A stretch of 64,000 bases of DNA from Schlesneria sp. DSM 10557 (GCF_041860085.1 NZ_CP124747.1:2852001-2916000), one strand, 5' to 3'. Shown: positions 46,382 to 56,920, numbered from the stretch's first letter. The notes: generated by a model not told the origin, from the sequence alone. Made by a program: numbers and translations.

Positions 46382-47989
46382 TCAATGTCGGAAATGCCGG
46401 CGGCCGGTGAAGATCATGGCGATGCCGAACTCATTACAGGCGGCGATGACTTCGTCGTCCCGTTTCGAACCGCCCGGCTGAATGACGGCCGTGATTCCCG
46501 CCTTGTGAATCTGATCGATGCCGTCGCGGAACGGGAAGAACGCGTCCGAGGCACACACGCCCCCTTTTGATCGCTCACCCGCTTTGTAGGCAGCGATGTA
46601 ACTGGAATCGAGGCGGCTCATCTGTCCCGCACCCACCCCAATCACCTGCCCTCCCTTGGCGAACAGGATGGCGTTGGATTTCACGTGCTTGCTGACCAGC
46701 CAGGCAAACTCGAGGTCCTTTCGCTCTTCCTCGGTCGGGGTTCGCGAAGTGACCACGCGCCATTCGGACACGGCTTCTGCGGTTTCATCGCGGTCCTGAA
46801 CCAGCAGCCCACCCGTCACCCGGCGCGACTCCTGACTGACCGGTCGTGCATCGAGCATGCCGGGGCACCGCAGCAGCCGGACGTTGGCCTTCCATTTCGG
46901 CAGGGTCGTCAGCTTTTCGAATGCGCCACCTGAGAAGGAAGGAGCAATAATCGCTTCAATGAAGTGGCCCGGAGCACACAACTGATCGGCGGTCGCTTCG
47001 TCAACTTCACGGTTGAATCCGAGGATCGATCCGAACGCGCTGACAGGATCACCGGCGTCGGCCTTGACGTAGGCGTCGGCAAGCTGATCAGCGACGGCGC
47101 ATCCACACGGATTATTGTGCTTGATCACCACAGCAGCAGGCTGAGCGAACTCACGCACGATCAGCATGGCAGCGTCAAGATCCAGCAGATTGTTGTATGA
47201 GAGTTCTTTTCCATGCAGGATTTCAGCCGCGGCCAGTGTGGAGGGTGCGGGAGAGGACTCGACATAGAAGGCTGCCCGCTGGTGGGGATTCTCGCCGTAG
47301 CGAAGCGAGGAACGGCGTTCGTACGACAGAGTCAACTGAGTCGGGAAGGCGGTATCCGTCTCGGCAGCACCGCTTGCTGCAGGAGCGTTTGCACCCTTGG
47401 CAAACTGAGCAGACAGGTAATCAGAAATCGCACGATCGTAACGGGCCGTCATTTCAAACGCGGCAGCGGCGAGTTCGCGGCGGAATTCCAGCGTCAGGCA
47501 TCCTTTGGCCAGTTCCTGCAGGACTCGCTCGTACTGCGACGGATCGGTCACCACACCGACGTACTTGTGGTTCTTGGCAGCCGACCGCAGCATGCTCGGC
47601 CCACCGATGTCGATCTGCTCGATCGCTTCCTCGATGGTGACACCCGGCTTGGAGATGGTTTCGACGAACGGGTACAGGTTGACGACGACCAGTTCAAACG
47701 GCGTGATCCCATGGGCGGACATCGATTCTGCGTCAGACTTCAGATCAGGACGGCCCAGCAAACCTCCGTGGACACGGGGATGCAGCGTCTTGACTCGTCC
47801 GTCCATCATCTCCGGAAAACCGGTGTACTGAGCAACGTCGATGACCGGAATACCGGCGGTTTCAAGGGCTTGACGCGTCCCACCGGTCGAGAGCAATTCA
47901 AAACCCAGCTGCACAAGCTGCTGGGCAAAGGGGACAAGCCCCTGCTTATTGCTGAGACTGATCAAGGCACGTCGCGAACTCACTGTCAT
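46382..47989 (-). CDS. purH: Bifunctional AICAR transformylase / IMP cyclohydrolase
   Basis: PurH carries out the last two steps of IMP synthesis. The 535-residue length is normal. The N-terminal IMP cyclohydrolase domain (about 1-200) has [38 protein letters not shown] and [13 protein letters not shown]. The C-terminal transformylase domain has [43 protein letters not shown] and [14 protein letters not shown], including the catalytic Lys-His. Complete and intact. It stands alone on the minus strand, divergent from the phosphatase gene. Confidence 0.97.
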   Translation of the reverse strand: MTVSSRRALISLSNKQGLVPFAQQLVQLGFELLSTGGTRQALETAGIPVIDVAQYTGFPEMMDGRVKTLHPRVHGGLLGRPDLKSDAESMSAHGITPFELVVVNLYPFVETISKPGVTIEEAIEQIDIGGPSMLRSAAKNHKYVGVVTDPSQYERVLQELAKGCLTLEFRRELAAAAFEMTARYDRAISDYLSAQFAKGANAPAASGAAETDTAFPTQLTLSYERRSSLRYGENPHQRAAFYVESSPAPSTLAAAEILHGKELSYNNLLDLDAAMLIVREFAQPAAVVIKHNNPCGCAVADQLADAYVKADAGDPVSAFGSILGFNREVDEATADQLCAPGHFIEAIIAPSFSGGAFEKLTTLPKWKANVRLLRCPGMLDARPVSQESRRVTGGLLVQDRDETAEAVSEWRVVTSRTPTEEERKDLEFAWLVSKHVKSNAILFAKGGQVIGVGAGQMSRLDSSYIAAYKAGERSKGGVCASDAFFPFRDGIDQIHKAGITAVIQPGGSKRDDEVIAACNEFGIAMIFTGRRHFRH

Positions 47990-48357
47990 GGATCCAACTT
48001 TCGACTGGCGGAAAAACCGTCAACTGCGGCAAGAGTAAACAAATTCTGATGGATGAGACATCCATTCCTTCAGTTGGCGATCATACAAAAAACTCGGACA
48101 GGATTCTTTCGTACGCAGGTCTGTTGGAACGATCATTCGAAACCCTGACAGTTTCGCGACGTTCCCAGCGATCTCCCGGAAATGCCCCGAACGTTCATCG
48201 AAATTGCCCGGAACCTTCATCTGCTCTTCTTCCGAAGTTGAAGAATCAACTCACTCGCCAAGGATTGCGGGTCTGGACTTGACTTCGGCCATGGGATTTG
48301 GGCTGCATCGGTCCAGGTGAAATGACAACATCTCTGACCTGATGAGGGAAACATTCC
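47990..48357. other. Divergent intergenic region upstream of purH
   Basis: The 368 bases should hold the purH promoter. No purine riboswitch-like fold or operator was recognised by eye, and no small gene is supported. Confidence 0.4.
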
Positions 48358-49632
48358 ATGTCACCGTTGAACCGTCGCAGTTTTCTCAGCACATCCCTTG
48401 GAGGTCTTGCGGCGGCATCTGCCTGCCGTCCTTCGCTTTTGGCACAGGACTCAATCTCACCTGCAGAGGCGTCGAACCCTGCGGCCTCATTCGAGCCGGA
48501 TACTCTTTTTCTCACCTGGCAACGAGATCCGACGAGTACAATTACGATCCAGTGGCTGGGGGCTGAGACCAGCGCGGATACTTCCATCCAATTCGCAACT
48601 CTGGATGCCCCTGTCTGGCAGATCGCCATGACGATCACCAGGCCATACACGAACACTGATCTGAAAGTGTTTCGGTGCGAGTTGACCGGGCTTCAGCCAG
48701 GACAAGAATATCAGTTTCAGGTTGCCAACGCCGCCGAAGTCTATCGGTTTCGCACCATGCCCGGCAAAGCGACGGATACCTTCCAATTCGTATCAGGAGG
48801 AGATTCCGGTGTTGGTCTTCATGCGATCAACACCAACATACTCGCCGCCAGGCAGGAACCGTATTTTGCGTTGATCGCCGGGGATCTCGCCTATGACAAT
48901 GGACGGTCTCCCGAGACGTTCGCGAAATACCTTCAGAACTATCACGAGCACATGATTGACGCGCAGGGGCGACTGATCCCTATGGTGGCCGCCATCGGGA
49001 ATCACGAAGTAGATGGCGGTTACAAGAGGCAGAGGCAGGATGCACCTGCCTACCTCAGCTTCTTCGACGGATTCTACCCCGAAAAAACATACGGGGTGCT
49101 GGACATCGGCGACTATCTCAGCCTCGTCGTGCTGGATACCGACCACATCGCCCCGATTGCTGGCGAACAAACTGACTGGCTCAGGCAAACCCTCGCGGAT
49201 CGACAAGAACGGCCGCATCTCATCGTTGCCAATCACGTCCCTGCCTATCCCTCATACCGGTCACCACAAGGAGCGAACGACCATCTCGGCACAGGGGAAG
49301 AGCAGCGAAAACACTGGTGCCCATTGTTCGAGCAGTACAATGTTGACGTGGTTCTCGAACACCACGATCACACCTTCAAAAGAACGCATCCTCTGACGAA
49401 CGGATTGCGCGACAAACATGGTGTGCTTTACCTGGGTGATGGATCATGGGGCCAACTCCGCGTCCCGAAAACTCCTGAAGAACGCCCCTACCTCGCCGCA
49501 GTCAGTTCCGCATACCACATGACGGTCCATCGACTGGAAGGTGATCAGCGGTTCCATATGGCTATGGAACAATCAGGCAAAATCGCCGATGTCTGTATGA
49601 CAACGAGTAAGCGTCCTGCAAAACGGGGTTGA
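48358..49632 (+). CDS. Tat-exported purple-acid-phosphatase-like metallophosphoesterase
   Basis: The 424-residue protein has a Tat signal (NRRSFLSTSLGGLAAAS). A fibronectin-like N-terminal domain (about 45-140) reads ITIQWLGAETS and LTGLQPGQEYQFQV. The catalytic domain follows with metal-ligand motifs VSGGDSGVG, LIAGDLAYDNG, AAIGNHEVDGG, IVANHVPAYP and VVLEHHDHTFKRTHP, the order of purple acid phosphatases. It probably hydrolyses phosphate esters outside the cytoplasm, perhaps in phosphate scavenging; no Pho box was recognised. Confidence 0.93.
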   Translation: MSPLNRRSFLSTSLGGLAAASACRPSLLAQDSISPAEASNPAASFEPDTLFLTWQRDPTSTITIQWLGAETSADTSIQFATLDAPVWQIAMTITRPYTNTDLKVFRCELTGLQPGQEYQFQVANAAEVYRFRTMPGKATDTFQFVSGGDSGVGLHAINTNILAARQEPYFALIAGDLAYDNGRSPETFAKYLQNYHEHMIDAQGRLIPMVAAIGNHEVDGGYKRQRQDAPAYLSFFDGFYPEKTYGVLDIGDYLSLVVLDTDHIAPIAGEQTDWLRQTLADRQERPHLIVANHVPAYPSYRSPQGANDHLGTGEEQRKHWCPLFEQYNVDVVLEHHDHTFKRTHPLTNGLRDKHGVLYLGDGSWGQLRVPKTPEERPYLAAVSSAYHMTVHRLEGDQRFHMAMEQSGKIADVCMTTSKRPAKRG

Positions 49633-49679
49633 GCGCATAACGTCCATGCCGGCCCGCGGCCACGATACATGGATCTGAC

Positions 49680-49717
49680 AGGGCGGGGGCAATCCGAAAC
49701 CGGTCCCCCCCCGCCCT
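49680..49717. terminator. G/C-rich terminator-like hairpin
   Basis: A perfect 10-bp stem (49680-49689 with 49708-49717, arm AGGGCGGGGG) encloses 18 bases and is followed by a short T-rich stretch. It lies between convergent genes. Confidence 0.55.
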
Positions 49718-49927
49718 TGTTGCTGGCAGACCCGGAAATCTGCAAATCAGGTTCTGCCACAATCACGATTGAAACGAGCCCATCCGCTCGCGCTGAGCAA
49801 ACGAGATCACCTGCCCGTCAAACCGTCGGCCATCAGCACCGCTGTAACGACATCCTTCGCGAGCCTGTGCTTCGCAGTTCAATCGTCTGTCGCTGACGCT
49901 GCGATTCGACCTGGAACCTTCTCGCCG

Positions 49928-51547
49928 CTATTTCCGCCCGACTTCCTTGACGTCGATCAAACGCTCCCATTGGGACGGGGGGATCATCCAGGGATCTTTT
50001 CTTAGCGGTTCAGTCAGCGGGCGAATCCAGGATCGTTGGTAGTAACCTCTTGGCTCTTTCGACAGATCGACCGTCGGGTCGATGAGTAATTGCGGTTTCC
50101 GACCGTTCAACGACGTCAATACAAGAGCTCGGACTTCAAACTCCCGACCGGTCAGTTTCAAATAGTCCTCGGAGATGAAATGCGCGAGATGCAGGATCAT
50201 TTCAGGGTCACGAACGAATCGAATCTCCTGGTCAGGCGTAATCCACTTTCGCACATCGGGATTCCAGCTCAGCCCCGTTTGGGGATCGGTCACCAGATAG
50301 CGAAAGCCGCTCGTCTTCCCTCGCAACATCATCCGCCACGAGAAATGATGTCCCCGTTCGGTCCAGCTGGTGTCTCCCTCTTCCAAAAAATGAACCAGAG
50401 GCCATGCGAGGTGAAAGAGGCAACAGAGCCCTGCAAACCCCATCGCCGCAAATCTGCGCCGAAACATCCAGGCGCATGGATCCTCAGCGGAATGAGCTTG
50501 ATTCAACGTCGCCTCTGCCGGCCTCACTCCCATTTCTAAACGTGAAACAGGCACCTCGTTGAGCGCGGATTCCGCGCTGATCTCGGGATTACCGCGAAGC
50601 CCTCTCCCTATCTTCAACAGTCTGTCAAGGGAGGGACGTGGCCAGTCGGGACTGAAGAAGATGGTCGTCGCCACGATCATGAACCAGGGAAAAACGTGAA
50701 TCGAATCGAAGACCATTGAATTGATCAGATGGAACGCCAGACATATCAGATAAGCAAGACTGCGTGTCCGCTTCCAAATCAGGAGCGGAACGACAAGTAA
50801 ATCAAATAAAGCTCCCCCCCAGATAAACACCTGAACCACCGACTCCAGCGTCAGCCAGGGGCCAATGAAAGGGAGATCCGACCGGGAAGCCAGCATCTGG
50901 CGCAATGGGGCTCCTGCAAACCAATCGTGATTCAGTTTCGCAACTCCCCCGAAGAAATAGGGAAGCCCCACATGAAACCTGAGCAGCCAGACTGACCACG
51001 CCGCGATCGATTCCGACCGAAGTGATGGCCACAATATAGAGTCGATCGACCATAAACGGTGGGCGGGGATGAATACCATCAACCACCCTAGCAGCATGAG
51101 CAAATAGTAGTGATTCTGATAATTCGTTCGATCGAGCAACAGAAAATACGTAAACAGCAGTGCCAGCGACGGAGTCGTCACTCGGTAGAGCAGCCCCCCC
51201 GCAACGAACAAACCCAGTACGGACATTGCGACAAAAAAAAGTTTCATCCCATTCAGCGAGAATGGCTGAACCCAGTCGAAACCGTAGTAAGTAAAATGAA
51301 AATCCGGTTTGACGTACAGTTCGTACGCTCGTCCTGCAACAAGATAATCAATTCCGAGCCACACCATCACCAGACCGAATCCAATTCGAAATACGACTAC
51401 TGACGCACCATCGACAGGTGTGAAGAGAAATCGCATCCATCTTCGACACCACCCGTCCACGGTGGTTGCTTCTCTCTCAAGGCTCTGCTTCATTGCGCTG
51501 TTATCTGCTGTTTGAGCGACCGTTTCTCTTGCCAGCCTGAGGTTCAT
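49928..51547 (-). CDS. HTTM / vitamin K-dependent gamma-carboxylase-like membrane protein
   Basis: About 539 residues from the ATG at 51547; ATG 51493 and TTG 51577 are alternatives. The HTTM domain has several spans and begins RFLFTPVDGASVVVFRIGFG. It continues with LDRTNYQNHYYLLMLLGWLMVFIPAH and LPYFFGGVAKLNHDWFAGAPL, the latter aligning with the VKGC active-Lys region (GVKKLD). The C-terminal soluble part (about 385-539) has ISEDYLKLTGREFEVRALVLTSLNGRKPQ, also found in bacterial VKGC homologues. Bacterial members lack proven carboxylation substrates. Function is inferred from the family only. Confidence 0.87.
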   Translation of the reverse strand: MNLRLARETVAQTADNSAMKQSLEREATTVDGWCRRWMRFLFTPVDGASVVVFRIGFGLVMVWLGIDYLVAGRAYELYVKPDFHFTYYGFDWVQPFSLNGMKLFFVAMSVLGLFVAGGLLYRVTTPSLALLFTYFLLLDRTNYQNHYYLLMLLGWLMVFIPAHRLWSIDSILWPSLRSESIAAWSVWLLRFHVGLPYFFGGVAKLNHDWFAGAPLRQMLASRSDLPFIGPWLTLESVVQVFIWGGALFDLLVVPLLIWKRTRSLAYLICLAFHLINSMVFDSIHVFPWFMIVATTIFFSPDWPRPSLDRLLKIGRGLRGNPEISAESALNEVPVSRLEMGVRPAEATLNQAHSAEDPCAWMFRRRFAAMGFAGLCCLFHLAWPLVHFLEEGDTSWTERGHHFSWRMMLRGKTSGFRYLVTDPQTGLSWNPDVRKWITPDQEIRFVRDPEMILHLAHFISEDYLKLTGREFEVRALVLTSLNGRKPQLLIDPTVDLSKEPRGYYQRSWIRPLTEPLRKDPWMIPPSQWERLIDVKEVGRK

Positions 51548-51690
51548 CTCAATCGACTGGTGGAGGTGACAGACCAATCTCTATCACCTTGTCCGACGGA
51601 TGATCACCTTCGCGGAATTTCGTTCTCTGCGAGGGGAACAAAAGTTCTATTAAGCTTCTGCGCCGCCCACTGGAAAAGTGATATCCGAAA

Positions 51691-52173
51691 TCATTGGATA
51701 TCAAGTTTCGAATCCGCGTCATCCGCAGCAGCACCGCCTGTCAATCTGACCGGGCGGCCGTTTCCATTCTTCGCTGGTTTCGCTGGCAGCGTTACGTTGA
51801 TGGTGTTGGTCTGACCCGCAACGATCTCAACTTCCATCACATTCTTCTCGGAATTGGTGGCGCAATCACAGTTCACGCTCGCATCACCTCCAACCCGGAC
51901 TCGATGCTTACCAATCACGGCACCGTCATTCCGTCCATACGTCGACAATTGAAACGCACCATCGTGATCGCTAAAGGCAAACCCCTGCTTACCGACTTTG
52001 GCTGATTTCCCGACCACCATCGGCTCGAAATAGACTTGAACGTTCTCGACGGGCTCGCCATTGCAAAGTACGACCCCCTCAGTCCGCGCCACTGCGAATC
52101 TTTCGCTTCCTGCCCCGCAGCCAACGCACAAAGGGAACGTGACAGCCACTAATACTGCGACTCTCTTGATCAT
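51691..52173 (-). CDS. Lipoprotein with transthyretin/carboxypeptidase-regulatory-like domain
   Basis: The 160-residue protein has a lipobox, VTFPLCVGCGAGS, with the Cys near residue 19. The mature chain is a beta-sandwich like carboxypeptidase-regulatory domains: TEGVVLCNGEPVENVQVYFEP, FSDHDGAFQLSTY and VIGKHRVRVGGD. Such small lipoproteins are very common in planctomycetes and are often encoded beside DUF1559 proteins, as here. The C-terminus is a short disordered Gly/Asp tail. Envelope-attached; role unknown. Confidence 0.88.
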   Translation of the reverse strand: MIKRVAVLVAVTFPLCVGCGAGSERFAVARTEGVVLCNGEPVENVQVYFEPMVVGKSAKVGKQGFAFSDHDGAFQLSTYGRNDGAVIGKHRVRVGGDASVNCDCATNSEKNVMEVEIVAGQTNTINVTLPAKPAKNGNGRPVRLTGGAAADDADSKLDIQ

Positions 52174-52604
52174 TATCTCTTCCTTTCATCCCGATCACTC
52201 GAGAGGAACAGTTCGTTCCTCGCCTGATGGCGGAAACTGAACTTGATTTGCTCATAAACTCTGACACGGAAGAGATTCCCTGACGGGCTTCTGCTACCTC
52301 CAAGCCCCGGCCACAGCATCCGTGTGTTCGATTGCCTCAGTTTCCATGCGAGCTTCGGTATCGCAATCAGCACCGGGTTGCCGCTCGGCACATCCGAGTC
52401 AAGCTTTCCTCGAAGTCACAATCCGACTTCATTCCTTATCCATCCCAGGGCATGGCACCATAAATGCCATGCCCCACGCCCTACCCCAGCTCGATCCTGG
52501 AATACACCTCGTTGCCTCTCAATACGAGGACTGTCGATTCGAGGAACACGACATCTTGCTACTTAAGAGACTGCATAGGCGCACACGTCGCTTTGGCCAG
52601 ACTC
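52174..52604. other. Intergenic region between DUF1559 and lipoprotein genes
   Basis: The 431 bases hold no gene with features. Both neighbours are on the minus strand, so the lipoprotein promoter or a shared transcript passes through here. No terminator hairpin with a T-tract was seen. Confidence 0.4.
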
Positions 52605-53633
52605 CTAAAACTCACCGATCGTGTTTCCATCCCGAACACTATAGAGGTTGCAAAGAATCTCGATCGCAACATTCTCGCTCACGAAACGAACCGAACCGTC
52701 GCAGAGCGTAAACTGAGCTCCACCGGTGTGATAGCTGAAGGCATTATCATCGTTATTGGCAAAGTACATCGTGGAAAAGTTGACAGTCGCATTGATCGGA
52801 GAGTTTGTCCGCCCGTTCGTCCGTACGGTCTCATCGTTACCACCACCAGGCGCACCGATCCAGATCGGCCAGTCATTGAAGGCCGTCGGCGCGGTCGTTC
52901 GTCGCGAAGCAGCGCTCGTCGTACTGGTCACGTAGGTTGACTCTGCCACCGCGATGGTGTTACTCAATCCATCGGTCACGTCACGAAATGCCTTCCCGCC
53001 CCCTTCCCATTGCTTGTGCATAATGCTGTCATCGCCATAGCAACTTCCACCCGCAGTCTTGTAAGACGAAGTCGCATATCCGACGATCGCCGGATTGCGG
53101 GGTGGAATCGATCCCCCTCCCACCAACTGCGAGCCGGGAATCTGCCACGACGCTGGAACCGTCGTAGGGAGTGCTGACGAGGGACACAAGTAAGCGGGAA
53201 GAACAGTCTCACCACCGGGAACCCGCAGAGCTCCGGCGCCGTAGTACCGTTCGCGAGTGGGAACGTCGCTGACAACTCCAGGGTAACCTTGAGGATTGAT
53301 TCTATTGTAAAGATTCGCCTGATCGATGTAGGGAAGAATGGAAACCATCCAACCAAGCCCGTCATCCTGAAAGGAGGTGTTCGTCGCTTGTGTCGCTTCT
53401 GTCGAGATTGACGCACCCCACAGTGCAGCAGGAAAGCGACCGAAAGTCCCTTCATAATTATGCAGTGCCAATCCAATCTGCTTAAGATTGTTCTTACACT
53501 GCGTGCGGCGTGCTGCTTCACGCGCCTGCTGTACTGCAGGCAACAACAGCGCGATCAATACTGCGATAATGGCAATCACCACGAGTAGTTCGATCAGCGT
53601 AAACCCAAGCGGCCGCCTTCGAGATACCAGCAT
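52605..53633 (-). CDS. DUF1559 prepilin-type protein
   Basis: 342 residues from the ATG at 53633, preceded by GGAGAAA. The N-terminus has the type IV prepilin methylation motif GFTLIELLVVIAIIAVLIALL, then AREAARRTQCKNNLKQIGLALHNYE, the hallmark of DUF1559 (SBP_bac_10). The C-terminus carries the family signature FSYHTGGAQFTLCDGSVRFV. Planctomycetes have dozens of copies of this family per genome; they are pilin- or pseudopilin-like surface proteins processed by a prepilin peptidase. A transthyretin-like lipoprotein follows downstream on the same strand. Confidence 0.95.
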   Translation of the reverse strand: MLVSRRRPLGFTLIELLVVIAIIAVLIALLLPAVQQAREAARRTQCKNNLKQIGLALHNYEGTFGRFPAALWGASISTEATQATNTSFQDDGLGWMVSILPYIDQANLYNRINPQGYPGVVSDVPTRERYYGAGALRVPGGETVLPAYLCPSSALPTTVPASWQIPGSQLVGGGSIPPRNPAIVGYATSSYKTAGGSCYGDDSIMHKQWEGGGKAFRDVTDGLSNTIAVAESTYVTSTTSAASRRTTAPTAFNDWPIWIGAPGGGNDETVRTNGRTNSPINATVNFSTMYFANNDDNAFSYHTGGAQFTLCDGSVRFVSENVAIEILCNLYSVRDGNTIGEF

Positions 53634-54766
53634 TTCTTTCTCCAATCTCAGATTTGAATCAAGAACGACTCTCGCAACACCTGGACGCCCCCGCGAGCCC
53701 CTCAACGCGAGGGACATTGCCAATCCAGTTCCCCATCATTCTCGTACGAGACGGATCGAGCACCCGTTCGCGGGCCCATGAACAATGCTGCGAAGGAGAA
53801 TTTACGCATCAACATGAATAACAGATGAAGGGTTAGTGAAATCCTTTTCGCTCTCTCATTCCGCTGCATGCTGCTGAGGATTGGTAACTGAGTTCGATTT
53901 AACCCGAATGGAAGATTAGTACTCACACGAGCCCAAATGCTTGGCATTCTTTCTTTCGGATCCAGTACTGCATGGAGCTCTGATGTCTGCCTAAGCCTGA
54001 CGTTGATTCTGATAATCAGGTGAAGTCGATGTAGAGCCTTTGACAGCCCCCCCCCTATCCACGTTCTTAACTGCCAGCCACGTCCCCAGAACAGACACCA
54101 CGCTCAAGACAATCCCGTCACCGGTTTTCGGATTTTGCTGGAGCCAAACCCGCTCTCCAACATTCTGCTGCAACGCGTTGACGCCCCTCCCCAAGCCCCT
54201 GGCTGAATCACAGAGCAGACCAGACGACTTCTGAGTTTTCACTCATTCTTAATGATTGCTTCTTCATTCATTTTCTTCAGCTTGGACAATCGCTGCACCT
54301 GTGAGACAAACCCGACTCCGTACGTGCAACGTCGACATCTAGAATCTGAGACACTTCATCCGGCGTTATTTCGTTCTCAATGATTAAACACTGAAGAAGC
54401 TGAAGTCCTGATTGGAGAATCCGTTACGGGTACGGCTATGATGGCCTTTAGTCGATGTCCGTTTCAAACCTACGTTGATTTACGCTACGAGCTTGTGAAT
54501 TCGCCTACGAATCGCCCTGCGGTCCGGGGATGAATCGTGATTGAGGACAAATGCGGCAACTGTACGTATTCGCCTTCAGCAGCCCCCATCGAGAAGCAGC
54601 GAGTCACGTCATATCGTCGCTTGACCCGTGGTGCGTAATTGGACGCGCAGCTCGTGCAGTATGAGTTCCCCATGAATTGGCGCACATCGTCGATGCCATT
54701 TCAGCCTTTTCGACAGATAGTCAGTTGTTACTTTGTTCGGTTGTAACAAGGAAGATAAGGATACAC
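53634..54766. other. Gene-poor intergenic region, 1.1 kb
   Basis: Short frames occur, none supported. The minus-strand frame 54485-54685 has a CxxC (YCTSCASNY) and further Cys but no clear ribosome site, so it is at most a small zinc-ribbon candidate. There is a nine-C run at 54047-54055 and an inverted repeat at 54725-54749 just upstream of the DNRLRE gene. Confidence 0.4.
54725..54749 (+). promoter_or_regulatory. Inverted repeat upstream of the DNRLRE gene
   Basis: TTGTTAC (54725-54731) and GTAACAA (54743-54749) form a perfect 7-bp inverted repeat with an 11-base centre, about 18 bases before the ATG at 54767 and touching the ribosome-site region. It could be an operator or a leader hairpin. 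Confidence 0.45.
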
Positions 54767-55420
54767 ATGAGCTCTGTAATCAAGACTCTATTTACAGGAG
54801 TGGCGCTGGCAGGACTGACCTGTCAGTGCATTTCGGCCCCCCTGAAATCTCGTACGGTTTCATTTCAAGAAGGCGCTAATGGCTATGCAGGCACCGTTGA
54901 TACAGAGATCTGGGCGTTGGCGACGACGACGATTCTGGCGGCGAATCCCAATGCCTCATCTGATTCGAACAACGACGGAGGGGAAAGCCAGGTCCTGCTC
55001 CGATTTGATGACATCATTGGTGACCAGAAGAGTCAGATTGCTCCGCATGCTCGAGTCATATCTGCCAAGCTACTGGTGAGCGCATTTGACCAGGGTGATA
55101 CGGTCAACCTGCACCGGATGCTTGTCCCATTCGACCGTGCAGCAACATGGAATAGCGTCGTCGCGGGCATCTCGGCCGACGGTTTCGAAGCGTCACGGCA
55201 TAAAGACAGCTTTACCTTCGGGAAGATCTCCGCCAACGCTTCAGAAATCGTGTTTGATGTGACAGACACGGTCCAGTCCTGGGTCAATGGGGATGACAAC
55301 CACGGCTGGGCGTTTCTCAACACCGGAGGAAATGGATGGGACTTTTACACATCGGAGGCCGAAATCCTGTCACAACGTCCAAAGCTGGTTGTGGAGTTAT
55401 CTGACGCTCCCGTTCATTAG
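54767..55420 (+). CDS. Secreted DNRLRE-domain (disaggregatase-related/CBM96-like) protein
   Basis: 217 residues from the ATG at 54767, which follows AAGGA. Signal peptide: LFTGVALAGLTCQCISA. The body matches the DNRLRE repeat: VSFQEGANGYAGTVDTEI, SQVLLRFDDIIG, VISAKLLVSAFDQG, FDRAATWNS and FDVTDTVQSWVNGDDNHGWAF. This beta-sandwich module is found in secreted proteins that bind or modify polysaccharide. Here it stands alone as a single module and is followed by the DUF1501 gene on the same strand. Confidence 0.88.
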   Translation: MSSVIKTLFTGVALAGLTCQCISAPLKSRTVSFQEGANGYAGTVDTEIWALATTTILAANPNASSDSNNDGGESQVLLRFDDIIGDQKSQIAPHARVISAKLLVSAFDQGDTVNLHRMLVPFDRAATWNSVVAGISADGFEASRHKDSFTFGKISANASEIVFDVTDTVQSWVNGDDNHGWAFLNTGGNGWDFYTSEAEILSQRPKLVVELSDAPVH

Positions 55421-55561
55421 CCTTGTCTTTGCAATTAATTGAGAGTTGCGTTCGTTACATGTTCCGACCACCACACAACAGATGATGGTCTTTTGTGGTC
55501 CCGACGTCCCGTTATCACTTCACCAGGTAGTCAATTACTCGCTCATTCAGGAACGAAAGCT

Positions 55562-56920
55562 ATGTCAAAACCTGCTGCCGGCACGTGGTTCAGTGATCCC
55601 GCTCATTTTCAGCGACCCAGTCGTCGCGACATCTTGAAGGTCGGTTGGCTGGGAGGACTAGGACTGTCGCTGGGTGACCTGCTTCGGCATGAATCTGTCG
55701 CAGCGTCAAAGGGACGCAACATCCCCGCAACGGCGAAATCGGTGATTCACGTTTATCTGCAGGGTGGGTTTGCCCACATGGATAGCTTCGATCCGAAGCC
55801 GGATGCACCGATCGAGTATCGCGGAATCCTGGACCCGATTAGTACGTCGTTGCCGGGAGTCCAGTTCAGTTCACACATGCAGGAAATGGCAAAAGTCGCC
55901 GACAAGCTGACAGTCGTGCGCAGTATGTCACACACAGAGGTCGATCATGCACGTGGCGAGCATAGTATGTTTACGGGATATCGTCCCAGTCCGGCACTGG
56001 TCTACCCCAGTGTCGGCAGCGTTGTCTCGCACGAGTTGGGTCCTCGCGGTGCCCTTCCCCCTTACATCTGCATTCCGACTCAGGGAAGTCAATACTTTGG
56101 TAGTGGCTACTTGAGCAACTCCTGTGGACCGTTCGCCTTGGGGACGGATCCCGCTCGCCCCGGTTTCACCGTGCGAGACCTGAGTCTGCCCAAGGGTGTC
56201 GATGAGCAACGTTTTTCTGACCGCAAGTCGTGGAAGGAACTCGTTGATGACCATTTCCACCACACGGAACGTGACGACTCTTTGACGACCATGGATTCAT
56301 TTTATCAGCGGGCCTATGACCTGCTCGACTCACCTCAGGCCCGTCAGGCATTCAGTCTGAAAGGGGAAACGGAAGAGACGAAAGAGCTTTACGGAATGAA
56401 GAGCTGGGGTCCCATTTTGCGTCCTTCTGCAGGAGCAAGGTTCCTGGTCGCCCGCCGACTGGTTGAAGCGGGTGCCCGTGTCGTGACCGTGACCTATGGG
56501 GCCTGGGATACTCACGCTTACCACTATCGAGGCATCGAGACTCAGTCGCCCGATCTCGACAAGGCCTTTGCCGGTCTGATCCGAGATCTTGATCAACGTG
56601 GAATGCTCGATTCCACGCTGGTCCTGATTACGAGCGAATTTGGCCGAACTCCTAAAGTGAACGCCGGTGGGGGTCGCGATCACTGGCCCCGTGTGTTCAG
56701 CATCGTCATGGCAGGAGGTGGAGTTAAACGAGGTCACGTCTATGGATCATCTGACGGACTGGCCGCAGAACCGGTCGATTCTCCACTCTCCGTGGAAGAC
56801 TATACCACCACGGTTTACCACCTGCTCGGAATCGATGCCAGCAAGGACCTGATGACCCCAGGCGATCGCCCGCAGCAAATCGTGCTGGGAGGCAAGCTCG
56901 CAACGGGGCTGTTGGCATAG
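55562..56920 (+). CDS. DUF1501 Tat-exported protein
   Basis: 452 residues from the ATG at 55562, which follows AGGA; an in-frame ATG at 55439 is rejected because it buries the signal. The Tat signal contains RPSRRDILKVGWLGGLGLSLGDLL. The rest is DUF1501, an alkaline-phosphatase-superfamily-like fold: VIHVYLQGGFAHMDSFDPKP, VRSMSHTEVDHARGEHSM, YGAWDTHAYH, LVLITSEFGRTPKVN and GGGRDHWPRVFS. It is one of the most expanded planctomycete families, regularly paired with DUF1549/DUF1553 proteins as here. Biochemical role unknown. Confidence 0.94.
   Translation: MSKPAAGTWFSDPAHFQRPSRRDILKVGWLGGLGLSLGDLLRHESVAASKGRNIPATAKSVIHVYLQGGFAHMDSFDPKPDAPIEYRGILDPISTSLPGVQFSSHMQEMAKVADKLTVVRSMSHTEVDHARGEHSMFTGYRPSPALVYPSVGSVVSHELGPRGALPPYICIPTQGSQYFGSGYLSNSCGPFALGTDPARPGFTVRDLSLPKGVDEQRFSDRKSWKELVDDHFHHTERDDSLTTMDSFYQRAYDLLDSPQARQAFSLKGETEETKELYGMKSWGPILRPSAGARFLVARRLVEAGARVVTVTYGAWDTHAYHYRGIETQSPDLDKAFAGLIRDLDQRGMLDSTLVLITSEFGRTPKVNAGGGRDHWPRVFSIVMAGGGVKRGHVYGSSDGLAAEPVDSPLSVEDYTTTVYHLLGIDASKDLMTPGDRPQQIVLGGKLATGLLA

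Noticed and set aside
47213..48049. 278-codon plus-strand open frame
   Set aside because: Antisense shadow of purH.
54485..54685. 66-codon minus-strand frame with CxxC
   Set aside because: Too short and without ribosome site or second zinc-binding pair; left as a note in the intergenic entry.
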